A DNA stretch of 64,000 nt from Candidatus Eremiobacteraceae bacterium (GTDB taxonomy: Bacteria > Vulcanimicrobiota > Vulcanimicrobiia > Eremiobacterales > Eremiobacteraceae), in assembly GCA_036511855.1 (NCBI GenBank), contig DATCBN010000107.1, positions 20,946 through 84,945 on the forward strand. Direction: 5' to 3'. The notes below the pieces were generated by a model. It was given only the letters and a program-made list of their open reading frames with translations. It was not told the origin of the DNA and did no database searches. This document shows, piece by piece, positions 8,777 through 17,530 of the stretch (its first letter is position 1; every line of letters begins with the position of its first letter). The position numbers and the translations under genes were made by a program.

Positions 8777-9820
8777 CTATCGGAATCCGTTTGACGGCGC
8801 ATCGTATGTGTGGACGACGTTGCCGCTTGCAGGAACGTCGAACGCCCTGAGTTTCGGCATCGTTGATACAAGAGGCAGACGGGAAGCGTTCGTATCAAAT
8901 GGCTTTGCGACGATTCGGTACCCAAAGCCAACGGTTGCCCGACCGCCACGGTTTTCGCGCACGACGAATCCTTGCGGTGATTTCGATGTCACATAAACGC
9001 CGTTCGTGTCGCCTTCAGGTGTCACGAGAACGGTATAGACTGTGTTCTCATCGATCGCAGTTGCAAATTTGGGGTCTATGCGGACATACGATGAGCCGTT
9101 GACCAATTGCGCCTCGCCTGTGTCTTCGATCGTCGGTTGACTTTGGCGAGATCCGTAAGATAACACTTTCACTCCGGTAGTCGTTTGCGTCACGAAGGTC
9201 GGCACCCCATTTTGGGTGATAGATCCGCGCGCAATCAAATTGCCGTTGACATCTAGTGACAAGACGTAGCAATTGCACGTCGCTTGAGCCGCTCGAATCA
9301 ACGCCCCTGTGCCATCTTGCCAAATAAAGAGTGATTGTTTCGTTGAGGAACCTGATTCCGCTCGGACGCCGGTGCCGTCGGATGATAGCCCATACACTCC
9401 GAACCGGGCGCCGTTGCCTTTGACGGCATCGAGTGTCGTTGAGAATCCTACTACCCCGATACCGGCGTTTGATACGCCGTCGACGCCGGCGCCGTTCGTC
9501 GACAAACCGAGAATACCGACGTTGAAGCTACCGCTCGTCGACAGATCTTGTCCCAGGACTCCAATCTGGCCATTGCTTTGTGATGTGCTATTGAATTTGG
9601 TCTGGCCAATCATGCCCGAGCCCTTTTTTGAAATGCCGGTGACTGCCGAACCGGTTGATTTATTTGTTTCGCTGAGACACGGACTAGGGCTCGTGCACGT
9701 TACGTCGGGTCCGACACCGTTGCCAGCGGCGGCTTGGCGCGGCGAGCGGAGACTGATGCCGACAACGAGGAGGGCCGCGAGTATCGCGACTGCTGCGATT
9801 TTCGATCGCAATATATCCAT
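8777..9820 (-). CDS. Secreted STNG-repeat protein with conserved C-terminal domain
   Basis: A 347-residue exported protein. The start at 9820 is supported by AAAGGAAA, and the N-terminus (MDILRSKIAAVAILAALL) is a signal or anchor segment. Residues about 60-200 contain imperfect repeats such as STNGAGVDGVSN and GIGVVGFST, like the glycine-rich repeats of tail-fibre and YadA-head proteins. The last ~110 residues (GEAQLVNGSSYVRIDPKF, TPEGDTNGVYVTSKS, FGYRIVAKP) form a compact domain shared with the genes at 10249, 27989 and 40242. A role in surface attachment or a surface layer is inferred only from this architecture. Confidence 0.75.
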   Translation of the reverse strand: MDILRSKIAAVAILAALLVVGISLRSPRQAAAGNGVGPDVTCTSPSPCLSETNKSTGSAVTGISKKGSGMIGQTKFNSTSQSNGQIGVLGQDLSTSGSFNVGILGLSTNGAGVDGVSNAGIGVVGFSTTLDAVKGNGARFGVYGLSSDGTGVRAESGSSTKQSLFIWQDGTGALIRAAQATCNCYVLSLDVNGNLIARGSITQNGVPTFVTQTTTGVKVLSYGSRQSQPTIEDTGEAQLVNGSSYVRIDPKFATAIDENTVYTVLVTPEGDTNGVYVTSKSPQGFVVRENRGGRATVGFGYRIVAKPFDTNASRLPLVSTMPKLRAFDVPASGNVVHTYDAPSNGFR

Positions 9821-10007
9821 TTCAGATTTCCTTTTCCGGGCTTGGGAAATAAAGTTGTCACGACACCTTATCACTAAGATGCCGGGGCGTGACACTGCTG
9901 CCAAAGGTGACCGGATACCTTGGCCGAGGAAGCACAAATGCCGACGGCCTACTTATTAGCAGCTATGATCGTCTGAGAGCAAAGATTTTTATGCGCCCGG
10001 GCGTGTC

Positions 10008-10061
10008 AAAATGGATTGCTGATGCGATGAGCGATACTGGGTGACACCAGGCGATACTATG
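10008..10061 (+). repeat. Partial composite repeat, copy 7 (box and array only)
   Basis: ATGGATTGCTGATGCGATGA is followed by GCGATACTGG, GTGACACCAG and GCGATACTAT at 10-bp steps. The hairpin core is absent. The array alone therefore occurs without the core. The rest of 9821-10200 shows no gene. Confidence 0.65.
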
Positions 10062-10200
10062 CCCACTTAAGGCAAATCCAATCATCGCTTGAAATATGAT
10101 CCACGCGCGGGTTAGATAAAATGACGCCAAGTCCGCTTGCGAGAGGTTTGTGGGGGCCAGCCGACGGTCGGGCCTTTTCTTGGCGCTCGTATGCAAGCAA

Positions 10201-10227
10201 ACGACCGCCGCGAGCGGCGGCGGTCGT
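10201..10227 (-). terminator. Hairpin downstream of the STNG-repeat gene at 10249
   Basis: A perfect 11-bp stem (ACGACCGCCGC / GCGGCGGTCGT) with a 5-base loop lies 22 bases past the stop. On the minus strand it is followed by TTGCTTGC, a weak T-rich tract. The same hairpin occurs after the paralog at 40242. Confidence 0.6.
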
Positions 10228-10248
10228 TGCGTTGTGATGTCGTACTGG

Positions 10249-11367
10249 TCAGTGGATTGGAGAATGGTCCGGCGCGTGCCCACGTATGATCTTGGGCGGC
10301 GAGAATTTGATGGCCGGGAGGCGCCCCGATGTGACCCCCGCCGCACGCCCGATGATTCGATAGTCAAACGAAAGCGTCGACTGGCCGCCTTGCGACTCGC
10401 GCACTTCGAAGCTAGCTGGCGATTTCGAAGCGACATACAGACCCTTGCTGTCGCCCATCGGCGTTAAGAATACGTGGTAGCCGGATCGCATGTCGAGCGT
10501 CCGTGCGAACGTGGAATCGAGCTGGACAACGCCGCGTCCGTCCACAATGCGGCCCGTGCCGACATCGGACATCTCGGCGTCAGCCGACTGAGCGGCGTAC
10601 GACGTCACATGTCGTCCGTCGCTGGTAGTCGCACGGAGTTGCGTAACGAACCCTTGCGCGTACATCGTTCCGCTTGCTATCACGTTGCCAGCACCATCCA
10701 TTTCTACGACGCCGCCCGGACTCTGTGCGGCGAAGGTGTAGCCGCCGCTCGCGTCGTTGGCTACGGTGAGGGCGAAGATGTCGGCCGTGCTGTTCTCGAA
10801 AGCTCCGCCCGAGTTGTTAGCTGAGTAAGCGTAGACACCTGAGCCATTTGTTGAGTCGCCCTGGATGCCATTAGCGTTGGTTGAGATACCGAAGACGCCG
10901 AGTCCGTTGGTTGAGCTGCCGCTGACGCCCGAGCCGTTGTTTGAAGAACCTGCGACACCGACGTTCTTGGTGCCGCCGTCCGTCGAGTCGTCGTGGCCCC
11001 AGACGCCGGAGCGGCCAGGATGTGTCGTGCTATTGTTGTTCGTGCCTGAATTTAGGCCGTCGTTATTGTTCGAGTAGGATTGAATGCCATCGCCATTCGT
11101 CGACGTCGAGAAGGTGGCGCTGCCGTTTGTCGATACAGCAATGACGCCATTCCCACTTCCCGCGACACCCTTAACCCCCGCACCGGCACCGGAGTTCTTG
11201 AATTGCTTGCAAGCACCCGACGTGGAGCATGTCGTGATGCTGAGCGCCTTGAGCATTGAATTGACGTCTTGAGCCGTAGCTGGATTTGTAGCGATGCTCG
11301 CCCCGACGGTTGCAGACCCGACGACAAGGGCGGCCACGCGCAATACTAAACCATGGATCGAATTCAT
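10249..11367 (-). CDS. Secreted STNG-repeat protein with conserved C-terminal domain
   Basis: A 372-residue protein starting MNSIHGLVLRVAALV. AGGAAGGG precedes this ATG, and the alternative ATG six codons earlier overlaps that ribosome site. The signal peptide probably ends at TAQ near residue 33. The body has about ten repeats of the STNGxGVxGxS type. The C-terminal domain (GRGVVQLDSTFARTLDMRSG, GDSKGLYVASKSPASFEVRE, FDYRIIGR) is shared with three other proteins in the window. The paralog at 40242 is very close in both sequence and 3' hairpin. Confidence 0.75.
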   Translation of the reverse strand: MNSIHGLVLRVAALVVGSATVGASIATNPATAQDVNSMLKALSITTCSTSGACKQFKNSGAGAGVKGVAGSGNGVIAVSTNGSATFSTSTNGDGIQSYSNNNDGLNSGTNNNSTTHPGRSGVWGHDDSTDGGTKNVGVAGSSNNGSGVSGSSTNGLGVFGISTNANGIQGDSTNGSGVYAYSANNSGGAFENSTADIFALTVANDASGGYTFAAQSPGGVVEMDGAGNVIASGTMYAQGFVTQLRATTSDGRHVTSYAAQSADAEMSDVGTGRIVDGRGVVQLDSTFARTLDMRSGYHVFLTPMGDSKGLYVASKSPASFEVRESQGGQSTLSFDYRIIGRAAGVTSGRLPAIKFSPPKIIRGHAPDHSPIH

Positions 11368-11529
11368 GACATTGCCCTTCCTCATGAATAGAAGCTGTCA
11401 GCCGACACATGTAGTGCGTCGACATCAGCAATATGATACCACGCCGCGTCCACCCGGTGAAGCGGTCCGACCTAGGTCCAAGGCACCGGGCGAGGTACGA
11501 TTCGCCCGTCAAGGCGGACACGAGCAACC

Positions 11530-11775
11530 GATGTCCGCTTATTTTCGCGATAACACGCGATTCAGCGATACACGACGGCACGAAGCATACACAATTTGAA
11601 GACCGGCAGCGGCACCAGCCGCAGACTTCGCCCGTACTAGCGGAAGCGCCCATTTGACGGGGGTTTGCGCGGTTCCCGGGTCGCGCGAGAAATGGCCGAA
11701 AATGGCAATTTGCTAGTGGACTGCTAACGCGATGGGTGGCACGAGGCGGCACTTAACGACACTTAACGCGCCGAC
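11530..11775 (+). repeat. Composite dispersed repeat, copy 8
   Basis: The 5' box is missing. The 3' part of the array (GCGATACACGACGGCACG) leads into the core at 11597 and then to TTTGCTAGTGGACTGCTAACG. The 3' array is clear: GGTGGCACGA, GGCGGCACTT, AACGACACTT at 10-bp steps. Confidence 0.85.
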
Positions 11776-11819
11776 AGTGCTTTGCCAACGCAACGTCGGA
11801 CACGCCGAAGCGCGGTGCT

Positions 11820-12053
11820 TTAGTGCGCATCTGTTTCGACAAAACTAGATCGTAAAGCTCTTGGCGGCTTATTCATGACGTTTTCCTCGATTCTTTCCGG
11901 TACATAGTTTTCCTCCACTTCAACCAGCTTGGAATGACGGTCGAGTAACACGGTAAAGAAACCCACGTCAAAGGGGCGGCCGGTCAAAGTTAGCCGAAAT
12001 CCGCCGAGGGCGACTGAGAATCCCGCCATTTTTATGACGCAGAATTTCGCCAT
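11820..12053 (-). CDS. Small hypothetical protein
   Basis: A 77-residue frame (MAKFCVIKMAGFSVALGG and so on) with natural composition, a hydrophobic N-terminal half and a charged tail. It is not recognised. The ribosome site is weak. It lies between repeat copy 8 and a Kelch gene and could be a short cassette gene or chance. Confidence 0.35.
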   Translation of the reverse strand: MAKFCVIKMAGFSVALGGFRLTLTGRPFDVGFFTVLLDRHSKLVEVEENYVPERIEENVMNKPPRALRSSFVETDAH

Positions 12054-12280
12054 ACACCTAAAATTAGTTGCATCGAATCCAAGCGCCCTTGACAGCTCTG
12101 ACGTGCCGTAGATTCACCCGCCGAATGTATTGAGCGAGGTCCGTCTCACACGGCGGCGAAACAAGCTTTGTGGCCCAGATTAAGAGGCCAAGCGCCATAT
12201 GAAGTTGCGCTTTGCAATGTATCAGATCGGCTAAAGTAGGCCGGCCGGATTGTCTTATCAACATTATAGGGAGTCATGAT

Positions 12281-13282
12281 ATGTCTCGACGATTGTCCAT
12301 TGTTTGCATGATGATCGTTTTTGCATTCACCTCTGCGGCCGCCGGATGCTCAAGCATCTCTAATCCGATTCTGGCGCCTCATTCTGGTGCGGCTGGCCTT
12401 CAAAAGGCCCCACAATCCCTCGGATCCTGGACCACGAAAGCACCCATGCCGACGGCGCGCTTCGAACACGCTGCGGGCGTGGTCAACGGCATACTCTATG
12501 CCGTCGGGGGCTGCGATCTTTACACTTGCTCCAACGTGTTGAATACGGTCGACGCATACGATGCTGCGACGGATACCTGGACAACCAAGAGCCCCATGCC
12601 GACGGCGCGCTACGCACTAGCTGCGGGCGTCGTTAACGGCGTCCTCTACGCCGTGGGCGGACTGAATAATAACGGCTACTTGAATACAGTTGAGGCCTAC
12701 GATCCTGCGACGGATAGCTGGACCACCAAGACATCAATGCCGTCGGCGCGTGCGACCCTTGGCGTCGGCGTCATCAACGGCATCCTCTATGCCGTCGGCG
12801 GCGATAATGGCTTTTTTGGTACGAATGAGGCATATGATCCTGCGACGGATAGGTGGACAATCAAGGCTCCCATGCCGACGAAGCGCGCCGCCCTAGCTGT
12901 TGGGGTCATCGATGGCATACTTTATGCCGTCGGCGGGACTACACCTAACGGCAATTTGCACACACTAGAGGCTTACGATCCTGTCACGGATTCCTGGTCC
13001 AGTAGGGCAAATATGCCAACGAAGCGATTTGGACTCTCTGTGAGCGTCCTAGGAGGCAAACTTTATGCGATCGGCGGCTGCTGCAAGAGCAATAACCGAG
13101 CCTTGCATACGGTTGAGGCTTACAATCCTGTAACGAACACTTGGACCGCCAAGACCCCGATGCCGACGGCGCGCTTCGGATTAGCAACGCGCGTTGTCGG
13201 GGGCCTACTCTATGCGGTCGGCGGCGCTGACTCCACTAGCCCCAACCCGTTTAATACGAACGAGGCCTTCACCAAACGATAG
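12281..13282 (+). CDS. Kelch-repeat lipoprotein
   Basis: A 333-residue lipoprotein (MSRRLSIVCMMIVFAF signal, AAGC lipobox, Cys23) with six Kelch blades carrying (I/V/K/L)LYA(V/I)GG strands. The ATG follows ATAGGGAGTCATGAT. Unlike the copies at 2325 and 7239, it is preceded by about 200 bases of unrelated sequence rather than a repeat core. Function is limited to the fold-level inference of a surface binding propeller. Confidence 0.9.
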   Translation: MSRRLSIVCMMIVFAFTSAAAGCSSISNPILAPHSGAAGLQKAPQSLGSWTTKAPMPTARFEHAAGVVNGILYAVGGCDLYTCSNVLNTVDAYDAATDTWTTKSPMPTARYALAAGVVNGVLYAVGGLNNNGYLNTVEAYDPATDSWTTKTSMPSARATLGVGVINGILYAVGGDNGFFGTNEAYDPATDRWTIKAPMPTKRAALAVGVIDGILYAVGGTTPNGNLHTLEAYDPVTDSWSSRANMPTKRFGLSVSVLGGKLYAIGGCCKSNNRALHTVEAYNPVTNTWTAKTPMPTARFGLATRVVGGLLYAVGGADSTSPNPFNTNEAFTKR

Positions 13283-13349
13283 CTGCAACAATTCCGCTCT
13301 ACCCGATACTCTGGCTTTCTTGCGAGTACGAGGGCGTTCGGGCGAATGG

Positions 13350-13523
13350 ATGAGCAAGCATGCGCGTGGCCGCACCGTTTCGACCGATGAATTGTGGAGT
13401 GGACTACAGAACACGGTTCCTACTGTTCAACATTATCAAGACGCCAACGTCGCCCTACTGCAGGCCGCACGCGAGGCGCTCGATATCGCCGGCGAATTCC
13501 TGCGGCGCCATCTCGCGCGATGA
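13350..13523 (+). CDS. Small hypothetical protein upstream of the gene at 13573
   Basis: A 57-residue frame (MSKHARGRTVSTDELWSGLQ then an Ala/Leu-rich amphipathic helix ending LRRHLAR). Composition and the 49-bp spacing to the next start are consistent with a small operon partner, but the ribosome site is poor and the family is not recognised. Confidence 0.35.
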   Translation: MSKHARGRTVSTDELWSGLQNTVPTVQHYQDANVALLQAAREALDIAGEFLRRHLAR

Positions 13524-13572
13524 ACAACGTTTCGCGAATTTCCGATCAACCCCACCCGAATGGAGAAACCAA

Positions 13573-13962
13573 ATGACCAAGATCCTATTCGTCGGCCAGA
13601 AGCCTGAAACGGTCGATTTCTCAGACCCTTCCCTGCCGCCCGGTTTCAATGCCGAAAAGATCAACGCCGGGATCGCCTTGGGTGTCAAAAAGATCGAGGA
13701 ACACGATTGGAAGGGCGATACGTGCATGATCACGCCAGATGCCGCTGGGAGCGCGATGCTCGAGAAGGCGCTGGCGGGCGCCAACTATGACTGTGTGGTG
13801 ATCGGCGCCGGCATGCGACTCCCGCCCAAGGGCCTCGTGCTGTTCGAGACGGTGGTGAACATCATCCATAAGGCCGCCCCAGACGCCACGATTGCGTTCA
13901 ACACCCGGCCCGAAGACACCGCCGACGCCGCTGCCCGTCAGGTGAAGGCCAGCTTAGCTTAG
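13573..13962 (+). CDS. Conserved hypothetical protein (QKPETVDFSDP type)
   Basis: A 129-residue cytoplasmic protein beginning MTKILFVGQKPETVDFSDPS. It contains a buried strand YDCVVIGAGMRLPP and the C-terminal element APDATIAFNTRPEDTADAA. The pattern of alternating strands and helices resembles a flavodoxin- or receiver-like fold, but the phospho-acceptor residues are not evident. Similar uncharacterised proteins exist in other phyla. A GGAG ribosome site precedes the ATG. A 12-bp palindrome (GCTTAGCTAAGC) sits at the stop. Confidence 0.75.
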   Translation: MTKILFVGQKPETVDFSDPSLPPGFNAEKINAGIALGVKKIEEHDWKGDTCMITPDAAGSAMLEKALAGANYDCVVIGAGMRLPPKGLVLFETVVNIIHKAAPDATIAFNTRPEDTADAAARQVKASLA

Positions 13963-14372
13963 CTAAGCGGGCCTTGGATGTTTTATTAACCAAGCCAGTT
14001 GCCGACGTTCGACTTCTTTTCGTAAGAGTAGCTTTTCCCTGAGACCCTTCTTGAATGAAGGCGGAAGCTTTCGCGTTGGTACGACGTGACCACTTAATTT
14101 CAATGTCCACATTCCGGCGTCGAACATCGCGTGATGGTTCGCGCACAATGATAAACCATTACACGGATGATCCGGCCCATTGTGTTTTACCTGTCTGATG
14201 TGTGCAGCCGTAAGTGCGCAAGCGCTTTGAAAGTTTTTTGGTCGGAGCAAGCGGCGCATTTGCCGTCGACGCTGTTCTCGAATAACGGATGACTCAGGCG
14301 GCCTGATGTATGATCAAGAACACTCCACCAAAGCGGGCCAGCTCCACAATACTCCCGCTCGACTCCTTGCAT
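13963..14372 (-). pseudogene. Frameshifted HNH endonuclease
   Basis: Two overlapping minus-strand frames together give one HNH domain. The upstream frame has FENSVDGKCAACSDQKTFKA with the CxxC zinc knuckle. The downstream frame has LTAAHIRQVKHNGPDHPCNG and LSLCANHHAMFDAG, the His-Asn-His core. The join falls near 14195-14210 and needs a one-base shift. Known HNH domains of this type occur in restriction and homing nucleases. The break makes an active product unlikely. Confidence 0.7.
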
Positions 14373-14451
14373 TAAACATAGTCTTCGCCTCGTCTCACGT
14401 TTGGCGTCGAAAGCGAGTCGGTCTTCGGCTTTTGCGCGAATGATCTTCGGT

Positions 14452-14910
14452 TCACGATAACTCCCTCGCGACCGTTAAGTGCTTACGCGCCAGCAGGACC
14501 GCAGCGAGCATACCGAACGCCGCGAAAGTCACGAGTGTTTCGGCGACACGAAACGGAACGGCGTTATAGTCTGGACCGCGCATGATCGCCACGAGCAACA
14601 ACGGCAGAACCCCGACGGCGACGGAGTTGACGCACGCAATGCACCATGCGCGCCGATCCCCCACGCGAACTCCGAAGCTCGCGATCAGCGTGTTGATTCC
14701 GAGTGGAAAAAGCAAGACACCTACGACGACGTGATTGAGCAGAAACGGCGGGCCGAGAACCGGCAGTGCGTTACGGACGCTGCGCCCAAACCAACTGTAA
14801 AGCTCCGGGGAAATCCACAAGTGGATGATCGCCACCACAATGAGCGTGACGCCGCAAATCGCCAAGACGATCGATGCTAATCGAATCTCGCGGGGGGCCG
14901 TTCCTCTCAT
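14452..14910 (-). CDS. Small integral membrane protein
   Basis: A 152-residue protein with four hydrophobic segments: about residues 12-32, 48-72, 88-108 and 123-142. The pattern resembles small DoxX-like or uncharacterised four-helix membrane proteins. No catalytic residues stand out and the function is unknown. It is transcribed opposite to its surroundings. Confidence 0.7.
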   Translation of the reverse strand: MRGTAPREIRLASIVLAICGVTLIVVAIIHLWISPELYSWFGRSVRNALPVLGPPFLLNHVVVGVLLFPLGINTLIASFGVRVGDRRAWCIACVNSVAVGVLPLLLVAIMRGPDYNAVPFRVAETLVTFAAFGMLAAVLLARKHLTVARELS

Positions 14911-15237
14911 TTGCTTGTCCTCGCTAGTGTGTTACGGCAACTCAAATGAAGATTTTCATAATTCGTTCATCTCAATTATGACCTGGAATGCCATCATCTT
15001 CTGGATACAACGATGCCTTGCGAAAGTTTCATCCGCGAGCGGACCGTGCGGTGAGTACGCTTCGAGAGGCGCCATCATCGGCGGCTGCGCCGAGGGGCGG
15101 ATCGGACCGCGTAGCACGGGCATTAGCGAAGCGGTGGCGGATGTCGCACAGACCATTCGCACTTCGAGATCCTCGCGGTTGTAGAGCCGGCATTGTCCGC
15201 TTCGATGTCTCTTCGGCTGCTGCCCATCGAAAAAGGT
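14911..15237. other. Intergenic segment with no confident gene
   Basis: No ORF with a credible start was found. On the minus strand 15100-15185 reads NREDLEVRMVCATSATASL, which resembles a frame found downstream of the DUF3494 gene at 20904. Confidence 0.4.
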
Positions 15238-15544
15238 TTGGGCTTACGATCCGGCGACAAACAAGTGGTCGGGGGGAAGCCCCCTCTCGATGGCGCGCGA
15301 CTTCTTCGACTCAGGCGTTATCAACGGCAGACTCTATGCCGTTGGCGGCGATTCGAAAGGCTATTTGAATTCGGTCGAAGCCTACGACCCTGAGACGAAC
15401 AATTGGATCGCCAAAGCATCCATGCCGACGGCCCGCGACGGTCTGGCCGCGGGCGTCGTTAACGGCACGCTCTACGCCGTCGGCGGCTGCTGCGACGTCA
15501 ACGGCAATGCATTCACTACGAATGAAGCGTATAACGCACGATAG
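15238..15544 (+). pseudogene. Remnant of a Kelch gene (last two blades)
   Basis: Starting at TGGGCTTACGAT, the frame reads AYDPATNKWSGG, then two blades with RLYAVGG and TLYAVGG, and the terminal TTNEAYNAR. The signal peptide and first four blades are missing, and the sequence before 15238 is unrelated. An internal ATG at 15290 has no ribosome site. This is a 5'-deleted paralog. Confidence 0.75.
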
Positions 15545-15889
15545 CTGTCATTGGATGGTCCCCAGAATCGAAGGTGTCGCCGCCACCGCGGTTAGAGGGG
15601 CGCCGAAGCTATCACTGAGCGCCCGCGCGGCAGTAGCAGACTGCACTAGCCGATATCAACTGGCACAACTATCAGTTAACCTAGCTTAGCGCTTCGTTGC
15701 GCAATCCAGATCCGAATCGCGCTGCGGCGGAGGTCCGGCGCATCGTACCGGACCGGTGTGTAACAAGTCACTGAGAATCGGGTCTAAGTGATAGAGAGTT
15801 GCCGTAGACGGCCCGCAATTTTCCTCGCCGAGGAAGCCGACATACGACGGCCATCATATGATTTCCCATAATCGAACGGACGTCTTCGG
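15545..15889. other. Intergenic segment with a trace of repeat tail
   Basis: No gene is seen. At 15637-15675, GACTGCACTAGCCGATATCA then CTGGCACAAC matches the tail of repeat copy 4 at 5882-5915, suggesting the eroded end of another repeat copy. Confidence 0.4.
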
Positions 15890-16321
15890 GTGAAGAGGCT
15901 GCAAAAGGGATTCACGTTGATCGAGCTGATGATCGTCATCGCGATCATCGCGATTCTGGCTGCCATCCTTATCCCAAACTTCATCCATGCGCGTGCGGAA
16001 TCGCAGACATCGGCCTGTGAGGACAACGAAAAGGCCATCGCCACCGCGATGGAAGAATACGCAGTCGACAACGCCGGCCAGTACACTCAGACCCTGCCGT
16101 CCAGCTATCTTTTGCAGCAGCCGAGAGACCCGGTCGACGGATCCTCGTACGTCATCGATGCCTCTGCTAACGGCTCATACGGATCCTATCAGATAACCGA
16201 CTCGGGTGGTCACGACCAGACCACGATGGGCAACCTGAATCAGAGTGGCGGAACGACCTGCGGTCAGGCCACCTGCACTAGCGTCCTCTTCAATCAAAAC
16301 TCGGGATTGCTCGGCAAGTAA
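15890..16321 (+). CDS. Type IV pilin-like / pseudopilin protein
   Basis: A 143-residue protein with a class III prepilin leader MKRLQKG followed by FTLIELMIVIAIIAILAAIL. Cleavage would occur after Gly7 and leave the conserved Phe1 and Glu5. The start is GTG. The C-terminal half is polar and Gly/Ser-rich, with Cys residues late in the chain. It could be a major pilin or a type II secretion pseudopilin (GspG-like). No other pilus genes are nearby, so it is an orphan here and would rely on assembly genes elsewhere. Confidence 0.85.
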   Translation: MKRLQKGFTLIELMIVIAIIAILAAILIPNFIHARAESQTSACEDNEKAIATAMEEYAVDNAGQYTQTLPSSYLLQQPRDPVDGSSYVIDASANGSYGSYQITDSGGHDQTTMGNLNQSGGTTCGQATCTSVLFNQNSGLLGK

Positions 16322-16369
16322 GTAAGCCGGACGCGGACAGATACGTGCTGCAGACGGATCGGCTTCTTG

Positions 16370-16640
16370 ATGATAACGAAGTGCGCCAATTCACGCGACA
16401 ATACGCCACTCGGCGATACTGCGCGTCACGAAGCAAACCACAATTTGAAGACCGGAAGCGGCACCAGCCGCAGACTTCTCCCATAGTGGCGAAAGCGCCA
16501 ATTTGAGGGGGGTTTGCGGGTTTCCGGGTCGCGCGAGAAATGGCCGAAAATGGCAATTTGCTAGTGGATTGCTAATGCGATGGGTGATACGAGGCGGCAC
16601 TCGATGGCACTATGCGGCACGACGATCAACTTTCGCCCGG
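16370..16640 (+). repeat. Composite dispersed repeat, copy 9
   Basis: A 5' array (GCGACAATACGCCACT, GGCGATACTG, CGCGTCACGA) leads into a diverged core at 16444, then TTTGCTAGTGGATTGCTAATG. The 3' array is GGTGATACGA, GGCGGCACTC, GATGGCACTA, TGCGGCACGA at exact 10-bp steps. It follows the pilin-like gene by about 50 bases. Confidence 0.85.
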
Positions 16641-16813
16641 ACGAGGTCCCACTGCCTGGCTTTAGTGTAGTCTTGTTGGTGTGAATATCGAGGAGCCTTT
16701 CATCGCGACCATGGCTGGGACCCTAACGACTGTGTCCTCTCCGTAGACCTCGATGTCGACACAGCGATGAGCGATCCACCACTAAGCGTTCTGCGTTCGG
16801 AGCTATAGTCACA

Positions 16814-17329
16814 GTGCCAAAATCGGAATGTGAGTACGTGTTCCAGTACGGCTCCAACATGTGCGGCCAGCGGATTCGCGCCGGGGATAGAATACCCGAG
16901 GCGCGGAGTGTGGAGGCCGCCTGGACGGACGACACATTTGACTTTACATTTCCGGTCTGGAGCCGCACGGCCAATCGCGCCGCTTGCGGTATTATAGGGA
17001 GCGACACGGGGAGGCGCATTTTCGGAGCAATATATCTTATACCGTATAACCTGATCGACCGCAGCTGCGCCCGACGTGGCCGGAAGACGCTTGACGTGAT
17101 CGAGGGTGAAGGCGTCAACTACGAGCGCCGGAGTATCCGGGTTATCGGCGTCGAGTCCGGGCAGCACTTTTCGGCGCTCACGTATTTGCCTATAGAGCAG
17201 TCGTGGAGAGCTCCAACGGACCAAGAGTACGCGGAGTACATCTTTTCGGGGCTTGCCGAGTTGCGACCCGAGCAGAAACGGTCGCGGGCAAATCCATCGG
17301 AGGATTGCCTCGGTCTAAAAGATGGTTAG
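16814..17329 (+). CDS. Gamma-glutamylcyclotransferase-like (GGCT/AIG2 fold) protein
   Basis: A 171-residue protein with a GTG start. It shows the family glycine loop YVFQYGSNM at residues 8-16, a GRRIFGAIYLI strand and DVIEGEGVNYERR, where the Glu matches the catalytic acid of the fold, followed by RVIGV and ALTYLP. Family members release 5-oxoproline from gamma-glutamyl dipeptides or amines. The substrate here is not known. It is a single gene after repeat copy 9. Confidence 0.75.
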   Translation: MPKSECEYVFQYGSNMCGQRIRAGDRIPEARSVEAAWTDDTFDFTFPVWSRTANRAACGIIGSDTGRRIFGAIYLIPYNLIDRSCARRGRKTLDVIEGEGVNYERRSIRVIGVESGQHFSALTYLPIEQSWRAPTDQEYAEYIFSGLAELRPEQKRSRANPSEDCLGLKDG

Positions 17330-17530
17330 AAGCCCATATCGATTTGAATCGTCGACGGCCGCTTAATCGCCACTCCCTCTCCGCTCGCAAACTTTCGGAC
17401 CGTGCTGCGCATGATTTTCTCTGCCACAAGCAAGAGGAATTCGATCCATATCCGCAACCGTTATAGAAATAGCGATCCGGTAAAGGGTTAACAGCCTCCC
17501 GGATCGCGTCGCATGTTTGAAACTAGACCG

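Noticed and set aside
8777..11367. Prophage tail-fibre region
   Set aside because: The STNG-repeat proteins look fibre-like, but each has a signal peptide and no phage structural, packaging or lysis genes are nearby.
1..13282. Regular repeated DNA in the Kelch genes, suggestive of a tandem repeat or CRISPR-like array
   Set aside because: The period matches one Kelch blade in an intact reading frame, with lengths varying at loops. It is protein-coding repetition, not an array with spacers.
14956..15162. 68-residue minus-strand gene at 14956
   Set aside because: Only its N-terminal stretch resembles the frame at 21771, and the rest is low-complexity. It is reported only as a conserved trace.
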